Shown: positions 17,759 through 26,182 of the stretch, piece after piece | Layout: the number at the start of each line of letters is the position of its first letter | How positions within the stretch are numbered: the first letter of the stretch is position 1 | NCBI RefSeq assembly: GCF_003002025.1 | Contig: NZ_PVZB01000042.1 | Coordinates: 1-48,239, forward strand | From: Paraburkholderia sp. BL25I1N1 | GTDB lineage: Bacteria > Pseudomonadota > Gammaproteobacteria > Burkholderiales > Burkholderiaceae | Reading direction: 5' to 3' | Length of the DNA stretch: 48,239 nt | Notes under the pieces: generated by a model | Databases searched by the model: none | Told to the model about the DNA's origin: nothing | Seen by the model: only the letters and a program-made list of their open reading frames with translations | Made by a program: the position numbers and the translations under genes

Positions 17759-19281
17759 GCCCGCCCGTATGTATCGTCCAACCGAATAATGTCGTCTTCA
17801 CCGAGATATGAGCCGGACTGCACTTCGATCAATTCGAGCGGCAGCTTTCCCGGGTTCTCGAGTCGATGCGCCACCCCCAACGGAATGAACGTCGACTGGT
17901 TCTCGCTCAACACGAATTCCTCATTGCCGCGTGTGACCAATGCCGTGCCACTCACCACTGTCCAATGTTCGGCACGGTGGTGATGAAGTTGCAGCGACAG
18001 GCGTCCACCCGGGTTGACCACAATCCGCTTGACCTGGAAGCGCTCACCTCGGTCGATCGAATCGTAGTAACCCCACGGACGACGGACCTTGCGATGAACC
18101 TCCGCTTCAGGCGCCTGCAGTGCCCGCATCCGGCTAACCACACTCTTCACCTCCTGGAGGCGGGAACGGTCGGCTACCAGCACGGCGTCGTCTGTTTCAA
18201 CCACCACCACGTTGGTCATGCCAACGCACGCGATCAGACGCTTCTCGGAATGAGCGAAGCTGGAAGTGGTACCCTCAAAAACGACACGGCCGCGAGAAGC
18301 GTTGCCATCATTGTCTTTCTCGAGTGCATCCCAGACCGCGTCCCACGAACCGAGGTCGGACCAGCCCGCGCTGAGCTGCACCACGACACCTTCCGCCAAG
18401 CCTTGTTGCGATCCGAGGTGTTCCATCACCGCATAGTCGATAGAGTCGGTCGGGGATGACTTGAACGCTTCCGCGCCCGGCCGGAAAAAAGAAGAGTCGC
18501 TGTGACCCTGCACCTGCGCCTGCAGACACGCGTCATACATTGCTGGCTGAAGCCGCTTGAGCGTCGTTAGCCACACGCTCGCGCGCAAAACAAAGATGCC
18601 GCTATTCCACCAGTGCTGGCCCGACGCCGCGTATAAAGCAGCGACTTCTGCCGCCGGCTTCTCCACGAAGTGCTCAATGAGATGCGCACTGCCACTAATC
18701 TCATCACCGAGTTTGATATAACCGAAACCCGTATCGGCACGCGTGGGTGGCACACCCAGTGCGACGATCGCGCCTCGATCGGCGTGCTGTGCGGCCACAG
18801 CGATTGCCGCCTGGAAGGCCGCAACGTCGACGATCGCATGATCCGCAGGCATGACCAGCATGATCGCGTCATCCCCATCGGTGCACGCCATCGTGGCCGC
18901 CAACGTCAGTGCCGGCGCAGTGTCACGGCGAGCCGGTTCCACCACGATACGTGCCTCGAGCCCCTGTTCACGCAACTGCTCCGACGTCACAAAACGGTGC
19001 TCGTTTCCACAGACGACAATCGGAGTAGCCACCAATCGCCCTTGCACATTGAAGCCTTTCACCCGCTGCACGGTAGCTTGCAGCAGCGATTCCGACCCGA
19101 GTACGTCAATCAACTGCTTCGGATACTGTTCACGCGACACGGGCCACAGCCGTGAGCCAGCCCCGCCGGCGAGCACCACCGGGACGAGCCGGACGGGCGC
19201 AGCGGAGAACCCCTGTTCCGTCGAAACCGCCTTGCGGTCGTCAGCGTACGCGACCGTTTCATCCGTCGATGTGTTCTCCAT
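17755..19281 (-). CDS. manC: Mannose-1-phosphate guanylyltransferase / mannose-6-phosphate isomerase
   Basis: A 508-residue two-domain enzyme that makes GDP-mannose and can also interconvert fructose-6-P and mannose-6-P. Nucleotidyltransferase motif LAGGAGSRLWPVSREQYPKQ lies at 38-57 and FVEKP at 205-209. The C-terminal type II isomerase cupin has RPWGYY from 401 and the metal-binding H433-H-H-R-A-E-H439. The start at 19281 has AGGA 6 bases upstream. The frame stays open 72 codons further but without homology. It is the first gene of the 13-gene EPS operon and the homologue of bceA of the cepacian cluster. Confidence 0.95.
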   Translation of the reverse strand: MENTSTDETVAYADDRKAVSTEQGFSAAPVRLVPVVLAGGAGSRLWPVSREQYPKQLIDVLGSESLLQATVQRVKGFNVQGRLVATPIVVCGNEHRFVTSEQLREQGLEARIVVEPARRDTAPALTLAATMACTDGDDAIMLVMPADHAIVDVAAFQAAIAVAAQHADRGAIVALGVPPTRADTGFGYIKLGDEISGSAHLIEHFVEKPAAEVAALYAASGQHWWNSGIFVLRASVWLTTLKRLQPAMYDACLQAQVQGHSDSSFFRPGAEAFKSSPTDSIDYAVMEHLGSQQGLAEGVVVQLSAGWSDLGSWDAVWDALEKDNDGNASRGRVVFEGTTSSFAHSEKRLIACVGMTNVVVVETDDAVLVADRSRLQEVKSVVSRMRALQAPEAEVHRKVRRPWGYYDSIDRGERFQVKRIVVNPGGRLSLQLHHHRAEHWTVVSGTALVTRGNEEFVLSENQSTFIPLGVAHRLENPGKLPLELIEVQSGSYLGEDDIIRLDDTYGRA

Positions 19282-19360
19282 ATGCAGTCCTGTTTGTGGT
19301 TCCAACTTGAGCAGCCTTCGCAAAGCAGTGTTTTGCTCTATGCTATTTATTTCATGTGGC

Positions 19361-19412
19361 GCAACTGTTGATCCCAGCCCATTTTGATGGACTTTGGTAC
19401 ACGGACAGTTGC
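19361..19412. promoter_or_regulatory. Inverted repeat upstream of manC, operator candidate
   Basis: GCAACTGT at 19361-19368 and ACAGTTGC at 19405-19412 are perfect inverted copies with centres 44 bases apart, about four helical turns. The left arm is itself part of a 9-base palindrome (CAACTGTTG, 19362-19370). It lies 80-131 bases upstream of the manC start, where a regulator of the EPS operon could bind. No match to a named box is claimed. Confidence 0.35.
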
Positions 19413-19853
19413 ACTGCCGAATCAGAAAAAACAATGCGGTAACCCTTCGGCCACTGGTCGACATGATCCAGCAACCGGGGTCGTTCGTGACTCTCAATAG
19501 GACTTGCCCATCTATGCAACATCATCTTTGATGGACTGAACCGATGTGATATTCGTGGCGTCTCCAGCCACTTTCGACTTTCGCCCGCCGATTGCGTGAG
19601 CGAATTCAAAATGCAAATCGCATCCTTCTTAGAAGCCATGCGCAGTTTTTGACTCAACCGTATTCCGGTGTCAATCGGTCCACGCTCACTTCCGTCCCAC
19701 TGGTAACGCTATTGCTACTCGTTGCCCGCGTAAAATCGCGCTTTCTCTTTCGTATTTCGGTTGTAGTCGTAACCGCTAACCTGAAAAATGCACTGCGACC
19801 TCAGTTGCAGTGCATCATACATAGGCCGCCTTCTCACGTTGTATGACTGACGG

Positions 19854-19877
19854 AAAACGCCAATATGTTGGCGTTTT
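19854..19877. terminator. Perfect 10-bp-stem hairpin, bidirectional terminator candidate
   Basis: Arms AAAACGCCAA and TTGGCGTTTT flank the loop TATG. Because the arms end in A and T runs, it can act as a terminator in both directions. On the minus strand it could end transcription from the right, or attenuate a long EPS leader that begins further right. Confidence 0.55.
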
Positions 19878-19931
19878 AGCCCATTCGGTTATCACGCCTC
19901 GGAACGGGCACCCTTTTGAGCCGATGGGGTT

Positions 19932-19948
19932 CGCCACTTCGAGTGGCG
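19932..19948. repeat. 7-bp-stem hairpin
   Basis: CGCCACT and AGTGGCG pair around the loop TCG. It lies 55 bases from the larger hairpin at 19854, in the same non-coding region. Function is unknown. Confidence 0.35.
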
Positions 19949-20431
19949 CGATCACGCCGTCAATTTATAGCACCCTCGCGTAGATGCGTCCCGCGCCGAA
20001 TTCAGTGGTCTGATCGTCGCCTTTCCCGCGTACGTCTGGACGAAATCTGCAGATACCACGCTAGAGGGCTCCCAACAGTTTTGCTCGATTTGGCTTGCAG
20101 CAGACGCAGAGGCTTGTCACGTCAATCGAATTCCGCCGTTCGGGCGTTAGTTTAAGTGCCGACAATGCACCGTTCAACGAAAGACAGCTATCGACTTTTT
20201 CGAGATCGAAAACGCACTCAGCGCCGTCTCCTGATTTGCCAAAGATCCCTGGGCTTGGCGCGTCTTGGCAAATGTCCATGGCAGCTACGCCACCAATCTG
20301 TCCGCCCTGCGTCGGTTTGGTTGCCGATTGCAGACAACAGCCGGCGAGGTGGCGAGCGCTGTCGGAGCCACGTCCAGCCGGCTCTCGACGCATTTTCTTG
20401 CCATGTACGACAAAGACGGAACTGGCGGCCT

Positions 20432-20698
20432 TCACGAGAACAACAGATATCCCGTAAGAGACGCAATTCCAACCAACAGGCTAAGAATTGCCCACAGCCG
20501 CAAGCGCATCATCAGTTTGGCACGTGATGCTTCCCAGGTTCCACGCGCCCGATGTGGCTGAAACTCGAGAAATATCAATGGCCGGTCGTGCCGCTTCCCA
20601 ACCTTCAAGGCGGAGAACACGCTAAAAGCCAGATAGACGAACGCCCATCCGAAGCAGAGGTGTGCGAGGACAGAAAGATGAATTACCATATATTTCAC
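20432..20698 (-). CDS. Small two-segment membrane protein, hypothetical
   Basis: An 88-residue protein with two hydrophobic segments, residues about 5-30 (VIHLSVLAHLCFGWAFVYLAFSVF) and 66-87 (LWAILSLLVGIASLTGYLLF), separated by a basic loop. No family is recognised. The start is a GTG at 20698. An ATG at 20689 is also possible. It is read toward the EPS operon but lies 1.15 kb from manC with a strong hairpin between, so co-transcription is unlikely. Confidence 0.45.
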   Translation of the reverse strand: MKYMVIHLSVLAHLCFGWAFVYLAFSVFSALKVGKRHDRPLIFLEFQPHRARGTWEASRAKLMMRLRLWAILSLLVGIASLTGYLLFS

Positions 20699-21390
20699 CG
20701 ACTTAGGACGAACGATAGAGATTCTTCAAGACTGCAGGCCGCCACTTCACGTTTCGTGACAAACGTTTGGCCGTATCCGTCTAATTCATTGATAGTCGGA
20801 ATACCATTTTCACTCCCTTGCACAACACGACCTGCCCTCCCTGCGTGAAAGCCGCGCCGCATCTTTTTGGCAAACGTATCCGTCAAAGATGTAGCTCAAT
20901 CCGCCACCCTAAATACGGATTCTCAAAGTGATGTCCACAGCACGGCTAGCCAACCGGTCCATATGAGAGGGCGGCATGTCGGATGTTGAAAAGCAACTAT
21001 TGAAATTTTCAGTGCAACATAGATTGATCGCACTTCTGCTCGCGAGAGTCAGCCGTACGACTCAGCCCCGTGGACGACATCTACCAGAATTTCTCGCACG
21101 TCCGCTCCAGGAGCAATCCTTGGCGCTGGATGCCATCTCGGCATCCACACTGCCGCAACGGACACGAACCGATCTCGCGCAGCGATAATCGTCGAATCGA
21201 AAATCACTAACAAGCTCGTGGATGACTTTCTCATGTGCTGACCGGCCCGCCCCAGACCAGAGGCATAGCCAGCTCATCACGATTTCAAAGGCACCTGCCT
21301 AGCCGCGTTTCCACCGCCTAGAGAGAGTCAAATTTTAGAACCGTTATCGACGCCCTGCACGGTCCGACCCTCGCTCTCCTTTCGCAGCTT
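20699..21390. other. Non-coding stretch
   Basis: Only short, low-quality open frames are present on both strands. I see no recognisable gene, RNA or repeat here. Confidence 0.4.
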
Positions 21391-21891
21391 TCAAAGCTCC
21401 TTTCTCGATGTTCCGCCCGTCGAGCAACGTGCGATTCTTACCGACGCATTCAGTTCGTCCGTGGAAGCAGGTCGGAAGAAGATGACTGCGCACGACAACA
21501 ACCCCGATGCATGCCGCCAAATCTGGCGCGCCGGGGAATTGAATCCAGACATGAGGTGCACCATGCAGGCGTGGTGAATCTCGGCCACTGCGGGAGACCG
21601 ATAGTCGAGATGCCCGGAGTCAACCAATGTGCCCGCTAGGGCGTTTGCATCGATCGTCACCGTCGACACACGTAGCATTTGCGCTGCGAGCGCTTCCGCG
21701 CGACTGCCCAACGATACGCGCGCTAGCAGATCAAGTCGGCCATTCACAGACATCCAAAGATGCGCGGATTCAACAGTGTGCTCTGCCGTCAGCCATTTTC
21801 CGGTTAGACGATGTCTTACCAATTGCGACACGACGAGATAGGTTAAGAGGTCGGCGCGAGAAAGAATATCGGGTTGAGTTGACCAGGGCAT
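21391..21891 (-). CDS. Conserved hypothetical protein, copy 1 of a small family in this window
   Basis: A 166-residue protein of unknown function. The segment from residue 15 (DLLTYLVVSQLVRHRLTGKW), through ESAHLWMSVNGRLD to DSGHLDYRSPAVAEI, recurs in a broken copy at 29653-29960 and more weakly at 22110-22325, so it is a true conserved unit. Copy 1 is the only one with a full open frame, and after about residue 120 it no longer resembles anything else here, so the C-terminus may be frameshifted. No signal or membrane segment is seen. No good ribosome-binding site precedes the ATG. No function can be assigned. Confidence 0.5.
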   Translation of the reverse strand: MPWSTQPDILSRADLLTYLVVSQLVRHRLTGKWLTAEHTVESAHLWMSVNGRLDLLARVSLGSRAEALAAQMLRVSTVTIDANALAGTLVDSGHLDYRSPAVAEIHHACMVHLMSGFNSPARQIWRHASGLLSCAVIFFRPASTDELNASVRIARCSTGGTSRKEL

Positions 21892-22109
21892 ATCGAGTCA
21901 GTGGAATTAGCTGGGTCACACATGCGGCGCGCAACGAGTTGTTGTCAGCGGCCCTCACTACGAAGACGATCTCTCCTGGTAAATTGGCCACGCACGTGAC
22001 GAAGATTTTTGTCACCGCCCGGAAGCGTGAATCCATCCTCGCACCGCCAAATAACATTCACGCCAGACTGCCTCCGTCGCACGTCTTCACCGAGGTTCGC
22101 TTGAGTTGC

Positions 22110-22325
22110 TCAGTGAGCCTTTGTGCACGGTATTCCAATGTCAGGCGCTGCATGCCAGACGGCGCGACAGCCGTTCAGGTCCAAGCAGAGTCGAGTGGAT
22201 TTGACCGACTGCGCAGGCTTCAACGGTTGGCGATTTCGCTGGCGCACCACCAGTCGGGACGCAACCAGATATTCGAGTAATTCCGTACATGCGTGAAGAT
22301 CAAATCCGATGAGCCGATCCATCAT
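22110..22325 (-). pseudogene. Truncated relative of the 21391 family, copy 2
   Basis: A 71-residue frame whose middle, ELLEYLVASRLVVRQRNRQ, aligns with DLLTYLVVSQLVRHRLTGK of copy 1, followed by matching positions (V-x-S, then NG). The remaining two thirds of the family are missing. It sits 220 bases from copy 1 on the same strand, which fits an old tandem duplication followed by decay. Confidence 0.35.
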
Positions 22326-22764
22326 TGGCGACGCAAGTGGACGCGATCATACGGTCGCGTATTTTTGGAAATGGCGGTGACGTCCCCGTGCATATGACCG
22401 GTGACGCCGATGCAAAGCTCCGCCAGACGGTACATGTCTAACGCCACGCAAGATCTGTAATCCCCCGACGTATTGTCCTGTGGGCTATGTGATTTGGTCC
22501 GCCAAAACATTGAAGGATTCCGCCCCTCATCGAAATCCACGGACGGGCAACAGAGGCCACCGCATCGCACGCGATCCCGAACCGTGTCACGGATCGGTGT
22601 ACGGCGCCACGGATGATCTCGGTAATGGCGGCAGTTGAAAATAGTGTTGGACGCGGACCCGGACGGCCTCAAGAAGGCGGTTGCTTGCTGGATTTTGCAA
22701 CGCCGATTTAGCCGGTTTCGCACATCGATTTAGCCTTGAAGAAGCTCAAGCCTTCAATGACGAT
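22326..22764. other. Non-coding stretch before the IS21 remnant
   Basis: No supported gene. Short frames on both strands lack recognisable features. Confidence 0.35.
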
Positions 22765-23600
22765 GCGGTAAGCTTCGGCAGCCGGTTGAGGTTGAAGGCT
22801 TCCAGTGTCTTGCCTAGCCCGAAGCCGGCACGCACGAGACGCGCGCTGAGCTTCTTCTGGTCCCGCTGCGCGACTTCTTCATGCAGGAACCTGGTGGGAT
22901 ATTTCGGTGTAAGCAACCTGACCGTCGATCGCCTGACGGTTGCGCTGCTCAAGCGAGTCGAGTACGCCGGACAGGTGCAGTTGCTTGAGGACCATATTCA
23001 GTTCAGGATTGGGATTCGTGAGGTTCAATGCAGGAGAAGGGAGCGGACGTCACGACCGAAGCGGCCGCCGTTCAGATAGGTCAGCAGGCGCCGCCGACGT
23101 TTGCGCGCTGCTGCTGCGGGCTCGCTGTCCAGTCTCTTGTCGAGAATGGCCTTGACGGTGCGGTACTTCGGGCTCGCAGATGCAAGCACTCGCTCGCACG
23201 CGGCGTCCAGTCGCTGATCGCCGAACTTCTTGCGCATACGGACGATGCCCTGCACGCTACGCAGGTTCACGAGCACTGTGTCGTGAACACCGCGAGAGCC
23301 AGTGTGTGACGGCGTGGCCCGACCTCATTGGCACGAGCCAGGCACCGCTGCCGATCGTGTTCGAGCCACGCCTGCGCCGTCGGCGGCTGGCGGCCACGCA
23401 CTGTGTGGCGCTCGCCAGGCTTGCGCGGCCGCGGACGGGATCGCAACGAGTTCTTGCTGGTGGAAAGTTGTACGACCGTACCCATCTGGAAAGTTCGAAT
23501 CGCGTTCAACGCCCGGCGCCCATGGCGCCTATACGCCGATCCCGAAACGGCTCGATAACGCCGATCGTTGACACAACGCAACATATAGGCCGACGTTCTG
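22765..23600 (-). mobile_element. Remnant of an IS21-family element (istA 3' part and istB 5' part)
   Basis: Reading the minus strand in shifting frames gives the end of the IstA transposase: AWLEHDRQRCLARANEVGP (about 23300-23400), then, after a frameshift, LRSVQGIVRMRKKFGDQRLD and SPKYRTVKAILDKRLD (about 23130-23270). It continues with the start of the IstB ATPase helper: VLKQLHLSGVLDSLEQRNRQ (about 22920-23000) and, in another frame, EEVAQRDQKKLSARLVRAG and RLPKL (about 22770-22890). The order istA-istB is that of IS21. The DDE core, the IstB Walker motifs and the terminal repeats are not found. The element is non-functional. Confidence 0.75.
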
Positions 23601-23894
23601 CCGCTCGAAACCACGAGTGGCGTTTTGCGCCAATCTTTTGGCGATCAAGGATAAACCGTCGTTAGTGACATTCACGAACCGCTAGCGGTATTCTTCGAGA
23701 GTTTTCGGAAGGCTGCCAAAGTCGGCTTCCGTTAACGCCGCAGCGATTCCGCAACGGCGCACCGAAGACCACGCCCGCAGCCGCTCCGGTCAGAAACCGA
23801 TCGCCCCTGGCGCGGTGCTGGCCCGTAGATCGCGAACGACCACCCGCAGCACACTATATCGAGAGTCCTCGATCCTTCTTCATATTCGTCACAC
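23601..23894. other. Intergenic region before the rmlC paralogue
   Basis: No gene is supported. No clear promoter or strong ribosome-binding site is visible just before the following ATG. Confidence 0.35.
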
Positions 23895-24443
23895 ATGACA
23901 ATTCAGGTTACACACACGGCAATTCGTGATGTCAAAATGATTGAGCCGCGCATTGTCTCGGACAGGCGCGGCGTTTCATTTGACAGCTTCGATCAGGAAG
24001 ACTTCGACGAACATGTGGCGCGTGGTTATCGTTTTGTCCAGGAGCGTCACTCTGTGTCGGCGCACAACGTTTTGTGTGGGCTCCACTATCAGATTCAGAG
24101 GCCGCAGGGAAAGCTGGTTCGGGTCGTAAACGGCGAACTGGTAAACGTGGCGGTCGATCTGCGGCGTTGGTCGCCCACCTTCGGGCGCTATGTTAGCGCG
24201 CGGCTGTCTGCGGCGAACTGTCGTCAGCTCTGGATTCCGCCGGGCTTCGCGAACGGGTTCCTCGTACTCTCCGACGTGGCGGAAGTGTTGTGCAAGACGA
24301 CCGAAAAACGTCTGCCGGAGTACGAACGCACGCTGCAGTGGGATGACGCCGATATCGCCATCGAATGGGACCTGAGAGATGTGCCCATCACGTCCGAGCG
24401 CGACTCTGTGGGTACGCGCTTTAGCATGGCCGAGGTGTACTGA
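23895..24443 (+). CDS. RmlC-like cupin protein with altered active site
   Basis: A 182-residue paralogue of dTDP-4-dehydrorhamnose 3,5-epimerase, colinear with rmlC at 711-1262 over its whole length. The catalytic His in CGLHYQ and the distal Asp (SERD) are kept. Several other active-site positions differ: Arg before GLH is Cys, PPGFAHGF is PPGFANGF, the conserved Tyr of LYK is Cys (VLCKTT), and the following aromatic pair is Lys-Arg. By the known mechanism, loss of this Tyr should impair the epimerase proton transfers, so it may be a different dTDP-sugar cupin (3-epimerase or ketoisomerase) or inactive. There is no rmlA/B/D beside it. It lies next to an IS21 remnant, which suggests acquisition or relocation. 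No clear ribosome-binding site. Confidence 0.8.
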   Translation: MTIQVTHTAIRDVKMIEPRIVSDRRGVSFDSFDQEDFDEHVARGYRFVQERHSVSAHNVLCGLHYQIQRPQGKLVRVVNGELVNVAVDLRRWSPTFGRYVSARLSAANCRQLWIPPGFANGFLVLSDVAEVLCKTTEKRLPEYERTLQWDDADIAIEWDLRDVPITSERDSVGTRFSMAEVY

Positions 24444-24637
24444 AAAGGGGCTCCATTCGCGCGACAATGACCCTCCTCCGCTAACCGATGAAGCTCCCCC
24501 AACCGCCGCCATCACGAACCAGCAGGATCTCCTTAGCCGTGTTGAAAGAGCGCTTGCTACCTATTAGCGTGACGTCAATATACCGGTGAATACATCGAAA
24601 GCTGACCGCCATCGCCCATACCACAACGTCGACGATT

Positions 24638-25519
24638 TCAGATCGGCAGCAGAGACAAATGCTCTTCAAGGTATGCACGAAACTCGACACGTACCTCAGG
24701 ATGCCGCAGCGCAAATTCCACTGTCGCCTTCAAATATCCGATTTTACTGCCGCAGTCAAAACGCGTACCGCGATACTTGTATGCTAGCACTTGTTCATCG
24801 GCAAGCAGCGACTCAATTGCATCCGTCAACTGGAGTTCCCCACCGGTACCCGGCTTTATTGCGCGCAGATGTTTGAAAATGCGAGGCTTCAGCACATATC
24901 GACCCACAACACCGAGATTTGAAGGCGCCGCGCTCGGCTCAGGCTTTTCAACAATACCTGACATCTTGATGATCGACTCCTCCCATTCCTTGCCGTCGAC
25001 GATTCCGTACGATTTGGTATCCTGCACCGGGATCTCCTCAACGCCGATCACCGAGCTATGGTAGTGATCGAACACCTCGATCATTTGCGTCATGACGGGA
25101 GGACTGCCATACAGAAGGTCGTCTGCGAGAATCACGGCGAACGGATTATCACCTACCAGCTTCTCCGCGCACAGTACTGCGTGCCCGAGGCCGAGCGCCT
25201 CCGACTGGCGTACGTAAAAACAGTCGACATGGCTCGGCTTGATGCTGCGCACCAGTTCGAGCAGCTTGTCCTTGCCACGCGCTTCCAATTCCGCTTCAAC
25301 TTCGTACGACTTATCGAAATGATCTTCGATGGCCCGCTTGCTGCGGCCCGTGACGAAAATCATTTCAGTGATACCGGAGGCCATGGCTTCCTCGACGGCG
25401 TATTGAATCAGCGGTTTATCGACAATCGGTAGCATCTCCTTTGGGCTAGCCTTCGTGGCGGGGAGAAATCGAGTACCGAGACCCGCTACTGGAAATACTG
25501 CCTTTGTAACTTTTAGCAT
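24638..25519 (-). CDS. galU: UTP-glucose-1-phosphate uridylyltransferase
   Basis: A 293-residue cytoplasmic enzyme that makes UDP-glucose, donor for WcaJ-type priming and for UDP-sugar synthesis. The N-terminus has AVFPVAGLGTRFLPATKASP, followed by KEMLPIVDKP, then FVTGRSKRAIEDHFD, LADDLLYG and IVEKPEPSAAPSNLGVVGRY, all typical of GalU. The length is normal. It stands alone between the rmlC paralogue (convergent) and a regulator gene further upstream on the same strand. Confidence 0.95.
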   Translation of the reverse strand: MLKVTKAVFPVAGLGTRFLPATKASPKEMLPIVDKPLIQYAVEEAMASGITEMIFVTGRSKRAIEDHFDKSYEVEAELEARGKDKLLELVRSIKPSHVDCFYVRQSEALGLGHAVLCAEKLVGDNPFAVILADDLLYGSPPVMTQMIEVFDHYHSSVIGVEEIPVQDTKSYGIVDGKEWEESIIKMSGIVEKPEPSAAPSNLGVVGRYVLKPRIFKHLRAIKPGTGGELQLTDAIESLLADEQVLAYKYRGTRFDCGSKIGYLKATVEFALRHPEVRVEFRAYLEEHLSLLPI

Positions 25520-26182
25520 GAGGAACTCCGAAAGTCATTAAATACGGTCATGTCGCGATCAGGTCACCCCTGCACTAGTGATTAGCACGCAATGCTAGGC
25601 GCAGCGATGGAACCCGCTAAGCCTGTGGGAGAGGTTCAACGCGTCAGACTTGAGACCGGTTGGTCGGTGGCGACCACCTAGATTCAGCGGATGTCGCTCA
25701 CAGCAGGCAAAACATTGGCGCGAGAGCATAATGCCTTAGTTGTTAACGTCGCCCCGAACGCATAAGCGTTTCAATTTTGGCTGAGCCAGCCCTAATCACT
25801 ACATTTTCGTTAGCCCAGCTTCCCCCTCGCCCGTGATCTTCGCTTCGGTGCCGAGCCGTTACCGCAACTTCCATCCATTGTCCTTTCTCCAGTAATTAAC
25901 TGGTCCGAATGAGTAACCTGAACATCTCCTTATCTACCAATCTCTCTGCGAGCTGACCGAAAAATCGCCGATGAACCATGATAGACAGATCGTCTGATCT
26001 ACAATGCAGCAGATCGGGAATGATCGAGACCTCAACACCTATGGTCACGACACTTTTACATCAGGAGCCCGAATTTATAATTCTTCTGTCAATGGACATG
26101 TAGAGACCGCAAAGCTAGCTACGTTTCCCAATTGCAATGTCATGGCATGTCTTTAAAACGGCCGGAGAACCGCCTTTCCTGT
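25520..26182. other. Intergenic region upstream of galU
   Basis: About 660 bases, with more A/T-rich parts in the right half (about 25910-26140). No gene is supported. It must contain the galU promoter and the end of the 26183 gene's transcript. No clear terminator or sigma-70 pair stands out. Confidence 0.4.

Larger units (their letters stand above)
19282..20431. other. Long non-coding region upstream of the EPS operon
   Basis: About 1.15 kb with several short open frames but none with a convincing start, codon pattern or recognisable product. It contains an 8-bp inverted repeat (19361-19412), a 10-bp-stem hairpin (19854-19877) and a 7-bp-stem hairpin (19932-19948). A long leader with regulatory sites is a common arrangement for EPS operons. 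This use is inferred. Confidence 0.5.

Noticed and set aside
17866..18459. 197-codon + strand frame
   Set aside because: It is antisense to manC, whose motifs are all intact on the other strand.
19282..19497. 72-codon extension of manC
   Set aside because: It has no similarity to ManC and crosses the inverted repeat in the presumed promoter zone.
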